The notes below the pieces were generated by a model, which did not search any database, had not been told where the DNA came from, and was given only the letters and a program-made list of their open reading frames with translations. A stretch of 64,000 nucleotides of DNA from Nocardia asteroides (GTDB lineage: Bacteria > Actinomycetota > Actinomycetes > Mycobacteriales > Mycobacteriaceae): positions 6,944,001-7,008,000 of the forward strand of contig CP082844.1 of the NCBI GenBank assembly GCA_019930625.1, written 5' to 3'. The stretch's first letter is position 1. Each line of letters starts with the position of its first letter. The position numbers were made by a program, and so were the translations under genes. Shown piece by piece: positions 62,401-64,000 of this stretch.

Positions 62401-63036
62401 CTACAGCGAGTTCACCCAGTTGCGCAGCAGGTGCGCGCCCGCGTCACCGGACTTCTCCGGGTGGAACTGGGTGGCCGAGAGCGCACCGTTCTCCACCGCC
62501 GCCAGGAACGGCACCCCGTGCTCGGCCCAGGTCAGCTTGGGGGCGGCGAAGTGCTCGCTGGACGGCAGATCCCAGGTCTGCGCGGCGTAGGAGTGCACGA
62601 AGTAGAAGCGGGTGTCGACGTCGAGACCCGCGAACAGGACGCTGTCGGCCGGGGCGGAGACGGTGTTCCATCCCATGTGCGGCAGCACCGGCGCGGACAG
62701 CCGGTCGACCGTGCCGGGCCATTCGGCGCACCCGTCGGTCTCCTCGCCGAACTCGACGCCACGCTCGAACAGGATCTGCATGCCCACGCAGATGCCGAGC
62801 ACCGGACGCCCGCCTGCCAGCCGCTGACCGATCAGGCGCTCGCCGCGCACCCCGCGCAGCCCCGCCATGCACGCGGCGAAAGCCCCGACGCCGGGCACCA
62901 CCAGACCGTCGGCGGCCAGCACGACCTGCGGGTCCGCGGTCACCTCGACGTGCGCGCCCGCCCTGGCCAGCGCCCGTTCGGCCGAGTGCAGGTTGCCCGA
63001 GCCGTAGTCGAGCAGGGCCACGGATTTCGCGCTCAC
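62401..63036 (-). CDS. hisH: Imidazole glycerol phosphate synthase glutaminase subunit
   Basis: A 211-residue class I glutamine amidotransferase. The nucleophile Cys83 is in G-I-C-V-G-M-Q, and His192/Glu194 in F-H-P-E-K-S complete the triad. It feeds ammonia to HisF, which in this genome lies 4 kb away across an insertion. It overlaps hisB by 4 nt and is followed by a terminator hairpin rather than by hisA. Confidence 0.97.
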   Translation of the reverse strand: MSAKSVALLDYGSGNLHSAERALARAGAHVEVTADPQVVLAADGLVVPGVGAFAACMAGLRGVRGERLIGQRLAGGRPVLGICVGMQILFERGVEFGEETDGCAEWPGTVDRLSAPVLPHMGWNTVSAPADSVLFAGLDVDTRFYFVHSYAAQTWDLPSSEHFAAPKLTWAEHGVPFLAAVENGALSATQFHPEKSGDAGAHLLRNWVNSL

Positions 63037-63653
63037 AGCGCTCCCTTCGTCGACGGGACCCCGCTCACCCGCAGGTCGGGTTCCACCGCGGCGCGCAGCG
63101 CGCGCGCCACCGCCTTGAACTCGGCCTCGGTGACATGGTGCTGGTCGCGGCCGTAGAGCACCCGGACGTGCAGGGCGATGCGCGCGTTCGACGCGATCGA
63201 CTCGAACACGTGGCGATTGAGCACGGTGGAGTACGGCGCGCCGGGACCGGACCCGGGAATCACCGCGTGCAGCAGATGATCCGGCTCACCGGTGTGCACG
63301 CAGTAGGGGCGGCCGGACACGTCGACCGCGGCGTGCGCCAGCGTCTCGTCCATCGGGATGTAGGCGTCACCGAAGCGACGGATACCCGCTTTGTCCCCCA
63401 GCGCCTTGCCGAGCGCCTGACCGAATACGATCGCGGTGTCCTCGACCGTGTGATGCGCCTCGATCTCGATGTCGCCCTCCGCGCGCACGGTCAGATCGAA
63501 ACTCGCGTGCGCGCCGAGCGCGGTGAGCATGTGGTCGTAGAACGGGACGCCGGTGGCGATCTCGGTCTTGCCGGTGCCGTCCAGATCCAGTTCCACGACG
63601 ATGCTGGATTCCTTGGTGACCCGCTCCACCCGGGCGGTCCTACTCATGCTCAT
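63033..63653 (-). CDS. hisB: Imidazoleglycerol-phosphate dehydratase
   Basis: A 206-residue HisB with the metal-binding H-x3-H/E pairs: [15 protein letters not shown] and [12 protein letters not shown]. It is the short monofunctional type without HisN. Starts at 63653 or 63647 (ATGs) or a TTG at 63659 are possible; none has a strong ribosome-binding site. It lies 40 nt behind hisC. Confidence 0.95.
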   Translation of the reverse strand: MSMSRTARVERVTKESSIVVELDLDGTGKTEIATGVPFYDHMLTALGAHASFDLTVRAEGDIEIEAHHTVEDTAIVFGQALGKALGDKAGIRRFGDAYIPMDETLAHAAVDVSGRPYCVHTGEPDHLLHAVIPGSGPGAPYSTVLNRHVFESIASNARIALHVRVLYGRDQHHVTEAEFKAVARALRAAVEPDLRVSGVPSTKGAL

Positions 63654-63692
63654 GTCCAATCGGGTTGTCGCCGAGGGCTTCCCGGCGCTGGT

Positions 63693-64000
<308 letters not shown>

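Overview
The window reads as a high-GC actinobacterial chromosome, most likely Nocardia or a close relative in the Mycobacteriales. Three things point that way: the gene order, the many GTG starts, and families such as PriA, the Rv1626-type ANTAR regulator, the CoaE-GrpB fusion and lgt directly behind trpA. Reading from the right end leftwards, the core follows the order remembered from the Mycobacterium tuberculosis Rv1600-Rv1633 block: hisC-hisB-hisH-priA-impA-hisF-hisI, bcpB, trpE-(membrane protein)-trpC-trpB-trpA, lgt, a TM2 protein, pyk, tesB, pdtaR, polA, rpsA, coaE, uvrB. These core genes are nearly all on the minus strand. Accessory genes have been inserted between them.

Left part (1-12 kb): a universal stress protein fragment, a candidate 19-residue microprotein with its own terminator, an AraC-DoxX pair, a VOC protein, uvrB, a DUF402 protein and coaE-grpB. 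A 1.2 kb gene-poor gap with one strong plus-strand terminator follows, then a divergent TetR/NmrA-like pair and rpsA.

Accessory stretch between rpsA and polA (12-26 kb): a methyltransferase, an SPFH membrane protein with a small ribbon-helix-helix gene, divergent regulator/enzyme pairs (LysR with an FAD oxidase, MerR with an imine-reductase-like protein), an atypical SDR, a polar amino-acid ABC importer, an isocitrate/isopropylmalate-type dehydrogenase, a 2'-5' RNA ligase-like protein and thioredoxin. It also holds a stand-alone LeuA regulatory domain behind what looks like a Val/Leu leader-peptide attenuator, then a DUF6191-like protein and a beta-carbonic anhydrase.

Between polA and pdtaR (29-39 kb): a probable RiPP locus, with a 54-residue precursor-like gene, an FxsB-type radical SAM/SPASM maturase and a convergent DUF4062/NB-ARC/TPR protein. 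A branched-chain amino-acid importer follows, in which the two ATPases are fused in one chain. A tRNA-Leu(CAA) and a degenerate tandem repeat follow pdtaR.

Right part (40-64 kb): a low-molecular-weight phosphatase, tesB, pyk, an amino-acid importer without a local ATPase, a TM2 protein and lgt with a perfect 15-bp repeat tail. The trp operon follows (no trpD, trpF or trpG here; PriA can supply TrpF), then bcpB and the his operon. Relative to the M. tuberculosis order, the his operon is split by a 2.5 kb four-gene segment between hisH and hisA and by an F420-type oxidoreductase gene between hisF and hisI. The final gene, hisC, runs off the window.
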